This document shows, piece by piece, positions 9,680 through 22,597 of a DNA stretch of 64,000 nt (position 1 is the first letter of the stretch; every line of letters starts with the position of its first letter). The position numbers and the translations under genes are program-made. This stretch comes from Megamerina dolium (taxonomy: Eukaryota > Arthropoda > Insecta > Diptera > Megamerinidae): positions 45,932,196-45,996,195 of the forward strand of contig OY978525.1 in assembly GCA_963854835.1 (NCBI GenBank). Reading direction: 5' to 3'. The notes under the pieces were generated by a model that saw nothing but the letters and a program-made list of their open reading frames with translations, searched no databases and was not told the origin of the DNA.

Positions 9680-11094
9680 GATGGATTTGTGTTAGTGGAG
9701 CGATCGCTATCCACCTTATTCTCCTTCTTTTGTCTTCCTGGAGAATTCGATCTTGATCGCTTTCGTCGTAGACGGCAGTCACGCGCCATGTGTCCTGGTT
9801 TCTCGCAAATAAAGCACTTACCATTAAATTTGATTTCGCGTCGACCTGTTGTTCTTCCTTCAGGCTTCACTACTGACTTAACTGCCTGACACACTGCTTC
9901 AACCAGATATGATGATTCTGCCTGTAGTTGGCGTACACGTGGCACTGGTCGACACATTAAACTGGCGGCTTCATATGTCAAGGCACTACTGACCGTTTCG
10001 TCATATGTATTCCTGGGTGACATGATTAGGGCACGCTTTGTCTCTCCGTCACGTATGCCATCTATGAATGCCTCTATTTTTATTTTTTCGACGAACTCTT
10101 CCGAATTACCGGAGAACGCTAGATGACATAAGCGCTCAATATCGGAAGCGAATTCCTGAAGGCTCTCATTACTCCGTTGCACTCGTGATCCCAATTCCAC
10201 TCGATGTAATTGACTCTTGTATTCATTTCCATATTTTCGCTGGAGTGTGTCCATCAGTGACTGATAGCTACCACGATCTTTATCTGGAATCATCTGTAAC
10301 ACCTCGGAAGCATTACCTTTTAATGCGACTATTAAAGCAGCAGTCTTGTCGCTGTCATCCCATTGATTCTTCGAAGCTGTTGTCTCGAATTGAAGCTTGA
10401 AGATATTGAATGGCGTGCTTCCTTCAAATGTTGGTGGCTTTAGTTTGATTGTGCTTGAATCTCGAATCACTGATGTTGCTGGTCCATTTATTTTTAGTTG
10501 GTTGAAGTCGTGCTGTAATTTCTCGAACTTATCTTCCAAATCATCTACATGTTCCTTCAGATCTGTAACCTTTTCATTAACGGCTCCGGAAATTTCATCT
10601 ACATGTTCTTTTAGTTCTGCAACTTTCTCATTAATAACCCCAGAAATTTCTTGAAGTTTGTAGTTAATTGTCTTCTGGAATTCTCCAATGAAGTTTTCTT
10701 GGCGAGACGAACCTTCTTGGATTTCCATACGCAATTCACTAATAACGCCCTCTTGGCGAGCCGAATGTTCTTGAAACTTGGAGTCAATGCGAGACGCATT
10801 TTCTTGTAACTTCGCATTAATTCCTTGCAGTTGCTGCTGCTGTTGTTGCATCATGGATTTCATAAAATCCATGAGTTGACCACTCGAATCTATTTTGCTC
10901 TCTTCCTCAGCGTGCACAACTGCTTGTATATCGGCTTCCTCGAAGAACTCATGTTCTTCTACATTAATTCCCTTAGCCTCCATAGCTTGCCTCAGCCTCA
11001 CCAGCAGTTCCGCCTTTGCACCTGATGACGATAGAATCATCTCTACCAATAGCTTTTTAAGCTGATCCACTTTTAGTTGGTCAATTTTCACCAT
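9670..11094 (-). CDS. G1 copy 1 Gag, 474 aa, with SAP-like N-terminus and CCHC knuckle
   Basis: Starts at MVKIDQLKVDQLKKLL, 30 bases inside the 5' LTR boundary and after the primer binding site. Residues about 5-40 fit the SAP helix-loop-helix pattern (LKVDQLKKLL ... GAKAELLVRLRQAM), a nucleic-acid-binding motif. A Gln run and a long coiled coil with repeated EHVD-type segments cover about residues 75-205. A capsid-like region follows (FNIFKLQFETTASKNQWDD ... YQSLMDTLQRKYGNE). One CCHC zinc knuckle, CFICEKPGHMARDC, lies near residue 430, then a basic Arg/Ser tail. No internal stop. Gag would form the particle and package the RNA. Confidence 0.9.
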   Translation of the reverse strand: MVKIDQLKVDQLKKLLVEMILSSSGAKAELLVRLRQAMEAKGINVEEHEFFEEADIQAVVHAEEESKIDSSGQLMDFMKSMMQQQQQQLQGINAKLQENASRIDSKFQEHSARQEGVISELRMEIQEGSSRQENFIGEFQKTINYKLQEISGVINEKVAELKEHVDEISGAVNEKVTDLKEHVDDLEDKFEKLQHDFNQLKINGPATSVIRDSSTIKLKPPTFEGSTPFNIFKLQFETTASKNQWDDSDKTAALIVALKGNASEVLQMIPDKDRGSYQSLMDTLQRKYGNEYKSQLHRVELGSRVQRSNESLQEFASDIERLCHLAFSGNSEEFVEKIKIEAFIDGIRDGETKRALIMSPRNTYDETVSSALTYEAASLMCRPVPRVRQLQAESSYLVEAVCQAVKSVVKPEGRTTGRREIKFNGKCFICEKPGHMARDCRLRRKRSRSNSPGRQKKENKVDSDRSTNTNPSLN

Positions 11095-11103
11095 CTTTAC
11101 AGA

Positions 11104-11121
11104 ATCCCACTTCTGACACCA
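11104..11121 (-). promoter_or_regulatory. G1 copy 1 primer binding site
   Basis: On the element strand TGGTGTCAGAAGTGGGAT begins 2 nt after the 5' LTR ends. TGG is complementary to the CCA tail of a tRNA, and the rest resembles the 3' end of tRNA-Leu. The tRNA identity is from memory of the family and not checked. Confidence 0.75.
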
Positions 11122-11123
11122 AT

Positions 11124-12326
<1,203 letters not shown>

Positions 12327-12741
12327 ATCCGCATTAACTCTATGAGTTAGTTCTCAAAATAAAAGATGATTTTGTGAATTTTCCTCGATCTATTTTACAA
12401 AATATTAGGTGTGTTCGCTTGTAAAATACTTTCAACAATTGCTAATAGTTTTCAACATGAAAAGCGTTGGCGAACAAATAAATCCAGCTATCAATTACGA
12501 ACTGTGAATGTCAATTTACAAGTTTCTGACAGTTTACAGTTCACATACTTCTTGTAGATTTTCTCATATCGAGAGTGACAAATGACAGAAATTGATAGTG
12601 ATAGTAATGTAAGTGAGCAGACCTAATAAAACATCAATCAGCCGTTTAGTTAATTCGGAATACTGCCGTCTGTCAGGTTAATATTTTATTCGGGTTAAGT
12701 GCTCCGGTAATCAGTATTAAAACTGCCGTCTGTCAAAGCTA
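12327..12741. other. Unassigned interval with spaced direct repeats
   Basis: No gene or known element recognised. The 14-mer ACTGCCGTCTGTCA occurs at 12662-12675 and 12722-12735, exactly 60 bp apart. The second copy lies at the edge of the mariner fragment, so part of this may be its untranslated end. Confidence 0.4.
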
Positions 12742-13329
12742 TTAGAATGCTCCGATTTGGTTCAAATATGCACCGTTTTGTTCGATAACTTGTTGCCATT
12801 TTGAAAGTTATTTTATAATGCCACTCTCATATAAACCCTCGTCCCTATTGGCAAAAAACTGGGACAGTCAATTTTCACAAGCTTCTCTTAAGGCAAATTT
12901 TTCACCATCAAAATCATTCGTCATAGACAGGAACAGGTAGTAATCACTTTGTGCCAGGTCCGGACTATAAGGTGGATGCATAAGAACCTCCCAACCAAGC
13001 TCCCGGAGCTTCTGGCGAGTCACTATCGATGTGTGTGGCGTTGTCCTGATGGAACACAATTCCTCTCCTATTGGCCAAAGCTGGCTGCTTCTGGGCGATT
13101 GCTTCCGTCAGACGGTCCGACAGTTGACAGTACAGGTCCGAATTAGGAGTTTGACCGTAAGGGAGCAGCTCATAGTAGATGTTTCCCTGCCAATCCCACC
13201 AAACACATAGAAAAACCTTGACTGTCAACCCTGGCTTGGCCTCTGTTTGCGCCGGCTCACCGCGATTCGACCGTTTTTGCTTGACGTTGTCGTAAGTGAC
13301 CCACTTTTCATCACCAGCAACCATCCGCT
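12742..13329 (-). pseudogene. Mariner (mellifera-type) transposase, C-terminal part
   Basis: The fragment begins at [13 protein letters not shown], carrying the first catalytic Asp region of mariner. It continues with PGLTVKVFLCVWWDWQGNIYY and GIVFHQDNATH (second Asp). After a frameshift comes KLRELGWEVLMHPPYSPDLA, holding the third Asp of the DD34D triad. The C-terminus continues in a third pass to a stop near 12742-12745 with at least one internal stop. The N-terminal half is missing; its place is taken by a TA array at 13330. Confidence 0.85.
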
Positions 13330-13335
13330 ATATAT

Positions 13336-13385
<50 letters not shown>
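13330..13385. repeat. (TA)n microsatellite
   Basis: Short TA array between the mariner fragment and the second Tc1 B copy, which uses the last TA as its target. Confidence 0.9.
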
Positions 13386-15488
<2,103 letters not shown>

Positions 15489-15489
<1 letters not shown>

Positions 15490-17148
15490 TCGGCAGCAAA
15501 AGTCTGCGTACAAAGGGCTAATAGACCAAAGACAATAAAAAAATCAGACATGGTTTCATTTCATAAACATAAAATTGTAATTCAATGGTTTATTTATCTT
15601 TTCCATATATTATGACACTCTTTAATTTATGCAAAAAAGTAACATTAGTTAAAAACAACAACAAAACAAAAAACAGTTCAAAAGTTATATATGCAAAAGT
15701 CTGCGTACAAACAAATTTAGGTACAGAATAACTTAAACTATGTTGATTATAATAATAATTAATAAGATGTTGGATAGCCCTTACGTTTAAGTACCTCTTG
15801 CAAACGTCTTGTCATAGACTCAACTAATTTTGATGTTTCTTCAGAGGTAATTTTGGTCCATTCTTGGAGCATCACATTTTTAAGCATTTCTTTGGAGGTA
15901 ATTATGTGTTGATGAATCCTGCGCTCCAACAAACTCCACAAATGCTCAATAGGATTCAAATCGGGCGACTGTGGTGGCGTTTTAAGCTGTTTTGGGACAT
16001 TATATAGTAGCCAAAGCTTTGTACGGTGTGCAGTGTGCTTCGGGTCATTGTCCTGCTGGAAAAAATAATCGGTACCCAGCCCTAATTTCTCCGTACTCGG
16101 CTTCAAATTTTCTTTAAGGATGCCTAAATACAGCATATGGTCAATGATAGATGGTATAAACGCTAAATTACCCACTCCTCCAGCACACATACACCCCCAT
16201 ACCATTATGCCACCACCGCCATGTTTAACAGCCGCCCTTAGATTACTTACATCAAGGGCGCCACCTCGCTTTCGCCACACCAGCTGTTTGCCCTTGATGC
16301 CAAAAATGCAAAATTTGCTCTCGTCGGTGAAAAGCACCTTATTCCAGAACTCTTTCGGCTTGTCAATGTGCTCCTTGGCGAAGGCGATGCGTTTTATTCG
16401 GTTAACTCGTGACACCAGGGGCTTCCTGCGTGCTATACGGCTGTGGTAACCGGCTTTTTTTAAAGTCCTTCGAATCGTATCCTTACTGATGATCTTTTGA
16501 TATTGCTCCTTAATGTTTTCAGCTAAGGTAGATGCAGTTAAACGTGAATTTCTCTGAACCAATTGCAGGACACATCGCTTTTCCCTGACTGTAAGTCCCT
16601 GTGGGCGCCCAGAACGCGGCCGAGAGACATAAATTCCATTGGTTTTAAAATTGTTGACGACTCTTTGAATTGACGAATGTGCTCTGCTGACCACTGCACC
16701 TATTTCGCGAAATGTTTTGCCTTCTTTCCACAACTTCACAATAATTTCTCTTTCGCCTGATTGAATTTCCTTTCCCTTTTGGCTCATGCTGTTATTTCTT
16801 AACTTTCAGCTTTGAAATATACAATAATAAGTTAAAAACACTTAATTCTTAACTAATTAAGCCACACACAATCAAGATTGAAACTGTCATTGAAATAAAC
16901 ACAGGGGAAGTACCGTACTTCTTCTTTGTACGCAGACTTTTGCAGCGCCGTTGATGGCACTGATGATCGATAACTATCGATAAATTGGAAACTAAACATG
17001 GAATACATTCAAAACAGATATGTATTTTAAGGGTCAATACAAGATAATGTTTTAAATACATTTTTAGACACGTAAGTTGCACATTTAAAATTATGTTACG
17101 TAAAACGTTATAAGAAATTATTTGTACGCAGACTTTTGCTGCCGAGTG
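15489..17148 (-). mobile_element. Tc1-like transposon C, apparently complete (1660 bp)
   Basis: Termini CTCGGCAGCAAAAGTCTGCG (left) and its inverse ending CCGAGTG (right) lie in TA arrays. The left end appears to lack the outermost CA. The 19-mer GCAAAAGTCTGCGTACAAA occurs four times without mismatch: 15496-15514 (outer left), 15693-15711 (inner left), 16925-16943 (inner right, inverted) and 17121-17139 (outer right, inverted). This is a symmetric IR/DR layout. With an intact transposase inside, this is the best candidate in the window for a recently active cut-and-paste element. Confidence 0.93.
15759..16787 (-). CDS. Tc1-family transposase, intact, 342 aa
   Basis: Complete frame from MSQKGKEIQSGEREIIVKLW to GYPTSY. 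Residues 1-50 form a paired-like HTH (FREIGAVVSRAHSSIQRVV). SGRPQG at 59-64 is the GRPR-like linker. A second HTH covers about 65-115. The catalytic triad is Asp155 (FTDESKF), Asp246 (QQDNDPK) and Glu281 (PDLNPIEHLW), with 34 residues between the last two (DD34E). The Gly-rich VKHGGGGIMVWGCM is present at 187-200. Length and all key residues match functional Tc1 transposases. It is closely related to the decayed protein of element D. The only oddity is the 2-bp difference at one terminus. Confidence 0.95.
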   Translation of the reverse strand: MSQKGKEIQSGEREIIVKLWKEGKTFREIGAVVSRAHSSIQRVVNNFKTNGIYVSRPRSGRPQGLTVREKRCVLQLVQRNSRLTASTLAENIKEQYQKIISKDTIRRTLKKAGYHSRIARRKPLVSRVNRIKRIAFAKEHIDKPKEFWNKVLFTDESKFCIFGIKGKQLVWRKRGGALDVSNLRAAVKHGGGGIMVWGCMCAGGVGNLAFIPSIIDHMLYLGILKENLKPSTEKLGLGTDYFFQQDNDPKHTAHRTKLWLLYNVPKQLKTPPQSPDLNPIEHLWSLLERRIHQHIITSKEMLKNVMLQEWTKITSEETSKLVESMTRRLQEVLKRKGYPTSY

Positions 17149-17155
17149 TATATAT

Positions 17156-17234
<79 letters not shown>
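17149..17234. repeat. (TA)n microsatellite
   Basis: TA array shared by the right end of Tc1 C and the left end of the small mariner. Confidence 0.93.
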
Positions 17235-17236
<2 letters not shown>

Positions 17237-17412
17237 ACGTGTACAAGCTTAAATCCGCTGTTTTTTATGAAGACCATTTCCATACGTTTACGAGCCATGA
17301 GAAGGTTCAAAAATTTGGTACCCCATGAATTGAACGATAGGCAGATGGACCGACGCCAAAATACATGCGAAATCTTGCTTGCTAGACAAAAAAGAAAGTC
17401 GTTCCTGCATCT

Positions 17413-20400
17413 GGTCTGGTGGTGTTTTCGCAAGGTAACGTGTCTAACTGCCTCAACCAGGTGGGGCTAGCGCAATCCTTGTTGAACTCATCGCAAGTCA
17501 ACTCACTGGCTGTCATGTAGTTTGATCTGAGCGCTATGTGATGATACCTTTATTTGTTAATGAGGGGTAGTCATATAGCTTGCTCTGCTTACTCTGTGAT
17601 GGCGCTTTCATTATTATTAATGGGGGCCATCCATGTGGCGACCACCGGTCAACGTCTTCCTGGCACCCGCTGGGAGGCGGCTGAAGTGAGTGACGAAAAT
17701 CTCCTCGGGTAGAGGTTGTGCGTTGGGTTTGGGACCCGCCACATAAAAAACCCCCCCAATGAAAAAAACAAATATGCCTCGGATAAGGACTACCGCTTTT
17801 GTTGATGACCCCCGCAAACGAAAAAAGTACCACGATTTACGGATATGCACCTGGAATGTCCGATCCCTTTATAGGGAGGGTGCCTCTATCCAGCTGGTTG
17901 ATGTCCTCGAAAAATACAGAGCTGACATCACCGCTCTCCAGGAAATGCGATGGACAGGACAGGGCTGCTCCAAAAGAGCGTCCTGTGACATCTACTACAG
18001 TTGCCATGCTGAAAGGCACGAATTAGGATGTGGATTTTTGGTCAGCAAGAGACTACGACATCTTGTCTCACAGTTCACGCCTGTGAACGAACGGCTGGCC
18101 ACAATCCGCATCAAGGCAAAATTTTTCAACATCAGCCTTATATGTGCCCACGCTCCGACGGATGAGAAGGACAATGTGACTAAGGAGAGCTTCTTTCAGC
18201 GCCTCGAAGAAGCTTATGAACGCTGCCCCGCCACGATATCAAAATCGTGATTGGCGACTTTAATGCCAGGGTGGGCAAGGAAGGTACCTTTGGTCCAACT
18301 GTCGGAAAATTCAGCCTCCACCAGAACACCTCCGATAACGGAATGAGGCTGATCGACTTCGCCGCAGCACGAAATATGGTAATTGGTGGTACCAGATTCC
18401 AGCATCTCGACATCCACAAAGCGACATGGCTGTCTCCAGATCAACGTACAAGAAACCAAATTGATCATGTGGTGATTGACGGAAGGCATGCTTCCAGTGT
18501 GATGGACGTGAAATCGATCCGTGGTGCCAACATCGACTCGGATCACTACCTTGTTGCAGCTAAGATGCGCACACGCCTATGTGTCGCAAATAACAAGAGA
18601 AGTCCCACACAGAGAAAGCTCGACGTCAGTAAGCTGCGATCACCAGAGACAGCAGATGCATTTTCCACTCGACTATCGGATCTGCTTATGCAGAGCACTC
18701 CCCCACTTGATGATACATGCGCACGGTGGACACATATATCCCACTCCATGACTACTGCTGCCGAGGAGGTAATCGGTTACTACCGGCCTCTGAGGAATGA
18801 GTGGTATGATCAGGAGTGTCGCGACGCTACCGCAGAGAAAGACGCCGCCTACAGAAAAACCCTGCGTGCAGGCGTAACGCGAGCTGTTAAGGAGCGGTAT
18901 AGAGAGAAAAGGAGTGCAGAGAGACGTCTTTTTAGGCGCAAGAAAAGGGAGTTGGAAAGACGCGAGTGTGAGGAGATAGAGATGTGTACCGACAAGAATG
19001 AGACTCGAAAATGCTTTGAAAAGATCAAGCGCCTGAGTGGAGGTTTAAATCCCGGAGCCTCTTCTTGTCGTGATAGAAATGGGAATCTGGTTACGGATGT
19101 CCAGAGTGTACTGAGCCTATGGAGGGAACACTTCTCCACGTTACTGAATGGCGATGCTACGAACAATTCCGCCAGTGGAGGAGAATGCCCGATAACCCCT
19201 ATTACAGATGATGGTGTTGATGTTCCACCACCCGACTATGACGAGGTTGAAACGGCCATTTTAAGGCTGAAGAACAACAAAGCTGCAGGTGCTGATGGCC
19301 CGCCTGCCGAGTTGTTTAAGACCGGAGGCAATGAGCTGCTCACCCGCATGCACCAGCTCATAAGCAGAATATGGTCGGATGAAAGCATGCCTGATGATTG
19401 GAGGCTCAGTATTCTCTGTCCTGTACATAAAAAAGGAGACCCCACAATTTGCGCCAACTACCGTGGAATAAGTCTCCTGAGCATCGCGTACAAGGTTCTA
19501 TCGACCGTACTGTGTGTAAGGTTGAAGCCTATGCTCAGCAACCTGATTGGACCTTATCAGTGTGGCTTCAGACCTGGTAAATCCACCATCGACCAGATTT
19601 TCACACTGCGCCAAATCCTGGAGAAGACCCAAGAAAAACAGATCGACACACACCACCTATTTGTTGATTATAAAGCCGCTTTCGACAGTCCGGTAAGGGA
19701 TTACCTCTACGCAACAATCTCTGAGTTCGGTATTCCTGCAAAGCTCATTCGACTTTGTAGAATGACACTGCATAACTCCCGTTGTGCAGTGAAAATTGGG
19801 AAGGACCTCTCCGCACCGTTTAATACCGAACGGGGTTTCAGACAAGGTGATTCGTTATCGTGCGACTTCTTCAATCTTATTATGGAGAAAATAATACGAG
19901 CTGCTGATCTACGACATAATGGCACTATCTTCAACAAAAGTGTCATGCTGTTAGCGTATGCCGACGATATTGACATAATCGGCATGAACACGCGAGCAGT
20001 CAGTGCAGCATTCTCAGAGTTGGAAAGAGAGTCGCGTCGGATGGGTCTCACGGTGAACGAGGGCAAGACGAAGTATCTAGTGTCAACAAACAAAGAGTCC
20101 CGGCGTCTTGGACAGCACGTCACTGTTGACAACTACGCTTTTGAAGTAGTAAGGGACTTTGTCTATCTTGGAACCAGCATTAACAGCAGTAATGACGTCA
20201 GCTTGGAGATCATGCGTAGAATAACTCTTGCTAACAGGTGTTACTTTGGGCTGAGTAAGCAATTGAGAAGTCGAGCCCTCTCTCGAAGAACGAAAACTAC
20301 ACTCTACAAGTCTCTCATCATGCCTGTCCTAACATATGGCGCTGAAGCCTGGACAATTTCCACCTCGGATGAGCGAATACTTGGAGTTTTCGAGAGAAAA

Positions 20401-20520
20401 GTCCTTGGAATTTCTAACTGGCGCCAGCTAGCGGAGAACAGAGATGGCTGGCGAAGCATGTTATTTTCGGCCTAAATCGATATTCGGTTGTTATGGCCAC
20501 ATAAGTAAGTAAGTAAGTAA
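17413..20520 (+). mobile_element. RTE-type LINE, full length (3108 bp)
   Basis: Inserted into the small mariner with a 12-bp target duplication GTTCCTGCATCT (17401-17412 and 20521-20532). The related mariner fragment at 30608 has an uninterrupted version of the site. The 5' leader (17413-17758) matches the fragment at 5397. The 3' end is a short tetranucleotide array (TAAG)n at about 20504-20520, as is usual for RTE elements, instead of poly(A). Confidence 0.93.
17759..20475 (+). pseudogene. RTE LINE endonuclease / reverse transcriptase, one frameshift
   Basis: The first frame (17759-18250) carries the AP-endonuclease start (LRICTWNVRSLY, ITALQEMRWTG). The second frame (from about 18225 to 20475) carries VIGDFNARVG, RNQIDHVVIDGR and DSDHYLVAAKM of the endonuclease. 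The RT follows: NYRGISLLSIAYKVL, QCGFRPGKSTIDQIF, HHLFVDYKAAFDS, GFRQGDSLSCDFFNLIMEK and the catalytic LLAYADDIDIIG. A single missing base in a C run near 18225 causes the break. Near 20405 an in-frame stretch of 87 codons present in the 11737 fragment is missing. Otherwise it is open to the stop, which suggests recent loss. Confidence 0.92.
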
Positions 20521-20654
20521 GTTCCTGCATCTTGTGGTGACTTGCGATGAAAAGTGAAAAAATCGTGGGTCGATCCCGGCCAACCAGCAACTTCTTTTCC
20601 AAGGCCAAATCTCTTTGGACGCAAAAACAGTGGATTTAAGCTTGTACACCTGGT

Positions 20655-20771
20655 AGTAAAAGAAATCCCTTATTTTTCCAATAGATGGCTTTAGTAATCT
20701 GTATCTAGCGTTGTGTAAGTGCGATCGAGTTACGCTAGATAGCGTTAGAAAGATGGGATTTCGTACTAAAT
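20655..20771. repeat. Possible small palindromic MITE-like element
   Basis: TAGTAAAAGAAATCCC at the left faces GGGATTTCGTACTAA at the right as imperfect inverted ends. The interior has a palindrome-like pair TCTAGCG ... CGCTAGA. No coding. It could be an inverted repeat without mobility. Confidence 0.4.
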
Positions 20772-21720
20772 AAACTTTTCAGGCAGTTTTGCGATTGCTT
20801 GACTTAGTATTGTTTCTGCACGCGTCAAAGATGGACACCAGTAAAGATACGCCATATTATTCAGTTTTCTTCGATAAATGCCACGAAATTTAGAATCATT
20901 TAACTTGTGAAGCTTCCCTCTATTACCCCTTGAATTCGATAATCTGCGATGAGCCCAAAAAGTTATATCTAGGAAATACTAGGAATTTGAAAAAAAAAAA
21001 CTGATTAATTTTAGCTAATTTCGTTAGACTATTTGGACCAATTTAATTTAAATTTCACTTCCTAGTCCTTTAATATAAGTAGATATTAACAAGTCAAGAA
21101 AAATACATATTCCCACAAATTTCGGTTTGACCCTAATGAAAGCGATTTGAATACAAATTTCTCAAAATGCGACGGTTCCTTTTTATGATGAGATATGTTT
21201 GTTGTTTTTTCATGTTTTAATGTTAAACAATGTTAATTTTAGTGAACAATTTTGTTAACAAGATGAGATATCAATAAAGTACCCTTGAAGAAGTTCGAAA
21301 ATAGCCAACGAGACATAGGGCTAGAAAAAATTAAGTAAAGAGTTTTACTTGTATTTAGAGAGTTTTTGACATTTGAGCCTGTTTACAGCCGATCGCTGTC
21401 AACACACAATAATAAAAGAAGTCTCGCACAAGGAAATTTGCGATTACCAAAAAAAACATATTCTTTTTCACTTCACAATCTAATCTACATAAGCACCGTA
21501 AACTCATATATCCCACTCCATGACTAGTACTGCAGAGGAGATTATCGGTTTCTACCTGCCGCTAAGGTATGATGGTATAATCAGAGGTGTTGCGACAATC
21601 ACAGTTTTCATAATCGTTAGAAATAATTATAACATTCTGTCTCATAAACCAAATTCGTATAAGAATCCACTTCTTACTTGACTAAATCTTTAATTAATGA
21701 ATATAATTTTCAATTTGCAG
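20772..21720 (+). other. Intron sequence upstream of the FAM13-like last exon, with an RTE fossil
   Basis: No gene. About 21503-21605 is a diverged fragment of the RTE coding region: it matches the segment around 18730-18830, including ATATATCCCACTCCATGACTA. It is much older than the other RTE copies. The 3' end is TTTTCAATTTGCAG at 21707-21720, a good polypyrimidine tract plus splice acceptor. Confidence 0.65.
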
Positions 21721-22413
21721 AACCTGATTGAAAAACGTGCAGATACCGGTCGCTCAGAAGCACTTGACGAAGTAACAGCTGATCACTTACTACAAGAAAA
21801 AACTTTGGTGCAACATGGTCTCTTATACTTTGAGTCACAATACGGTCGTCCAGCTACAAAGGATGAACGAGACATTGCGCGTCCGCTTTATGATCGATAT
21901 CGTCAATTAAAACGTATGGTTTCACGTAGTGTTACGCTTTCAAATATCATAGCAACTAGGGTTCCAGAACTACCCACAATTCTTGAGCACGAAGCTATGG
22001 TTTACGACTTTAATCAACAACAATATTCATCAAATAATAGCACTGATACAACCGATTCACCGAGCGACTCTATGGCACCAATTATTTACTCTGATGACTC
22101 AACTACCACAGTCAAAACTACGGAGGTTTCAAACGAAACCACTGCTGTTATGGAAGAATCAGTAAGCAATGATGAAAACATCAGTACTTGGAGTATTCCG
22201 CAGCTTTGGGCGCATTTAGATGCGACTCGAGAAGAGAAAAAATTTCTAAAACGTACAATCCGAGAATTCGAAATGGCATTTGAACAACGAAACGGTCGTA
22301 AAATGTTGAAAAGCGATCGAAAAAAAATTGAAGATATATATACACAATATAAAGAGAAGAAAGCAAAAACCCGTCTTTTACAAGCGCTCATAAATAAACA
22401 CATATCTCGTTAA
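21721..22413 (+). CDS. FAM13A: FAM13-family protein, last coding exon (230 codons)
   Basis: The exon follows the acceptor TTTGCAG/AACCTG at 21720 and is open to a TAA at 22411-22413. It carries two conserved blocks of FAM13 proteins. The first is LLQEKTLVQHGLLYFESQYG with RPATKDERDIARPLYDRYRQ (about residues 24-63). The second is a C-terminal block: IPQLWAHLDATREEKKFLKR, then EMAFEQRNGRKMLKSDRKKI and KTRLLQALINKHISR. A Ser/Thr-rich linker lies between. In animals the family joins an N-terminal RhoGAP domain (in some members) to these coiled-coil blocks; no RhoGAP exon is in the window. Starting at an internal ATG (21697) would place the start inside the intron, so the exon reading is preferred. 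Codon use and conservation mark it as a true host gene. Confidence 0.85.
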   Translation, partial: NLIEKRADTGRSEALDEVTADHLLQEKTLVQHGLLYFESQYGRPATKDERDIARPLYDRYRQLKRMVSRSVTLSNIIATRVPELPTILEHEAMVYDFNQQQYSSNNSTDTTDSPSDSMAPIIYSDDSTTTVKTTEVSNETTAVMEESVSNDENISTWSIPQLWAHLDATREEKKFLKRTIREFEMAFEQRNGRKMLKSDRKKIEDIYTQYKEKKAKTRLLQALINKHISR

Positions 22414-22597
22414 ATACCAGAGGCTTAATACACAATTATAAATTGAGGAATCGAATGTGGTGTTTATTTAAAATATATTAGATAGGAACTATCCCTTGCA
22501 ACTATTGACTTACCATCAATAGTTAAGATGCTCAGGCATAAATATCAAATATTATATAAGATTTTGAATTTATTTCAGCAGTATCAGCAGTATCAGT
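22414..22597 (+). other. Probable FAM13-like 3' UTR
   Basis: AT-rich noncoding DNA after the stop, up to the boundary of a LINE. No perfect AATAAA before 22598 was noticed, so the polyadenylation site may be further right or use a variant signal. Confidence 0.4.

Larger units (their letters stand above)
17235..20653 (+). mobile_element. Small mauritiana-type mariner derivative, split by an RTE insertion
   Basis: The ends are CCACGTGTACAAGCTTAAAT at the left and the inverse of CCAGGTGTACAAGCTTAAAT at the right (to 20653), flanked by TA (17233-17234 and 20654-20655). Without the RTE and one target copy it is only about 299 bp. The interior holds shreds of transposase (EL-NDRQM-RRQNTCEILL, then KSFLH). 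It is therefore an internally deleted, non-autonomous element with both ends kept. Confidence 0.88.

Noticed and set aside
21697..21720. Start of the FAM13-like frame at the ATG in 21697
   Set aside because: The eight codons before 21721 are intron-like and end in a strong splice acceptor; homology begins after it.
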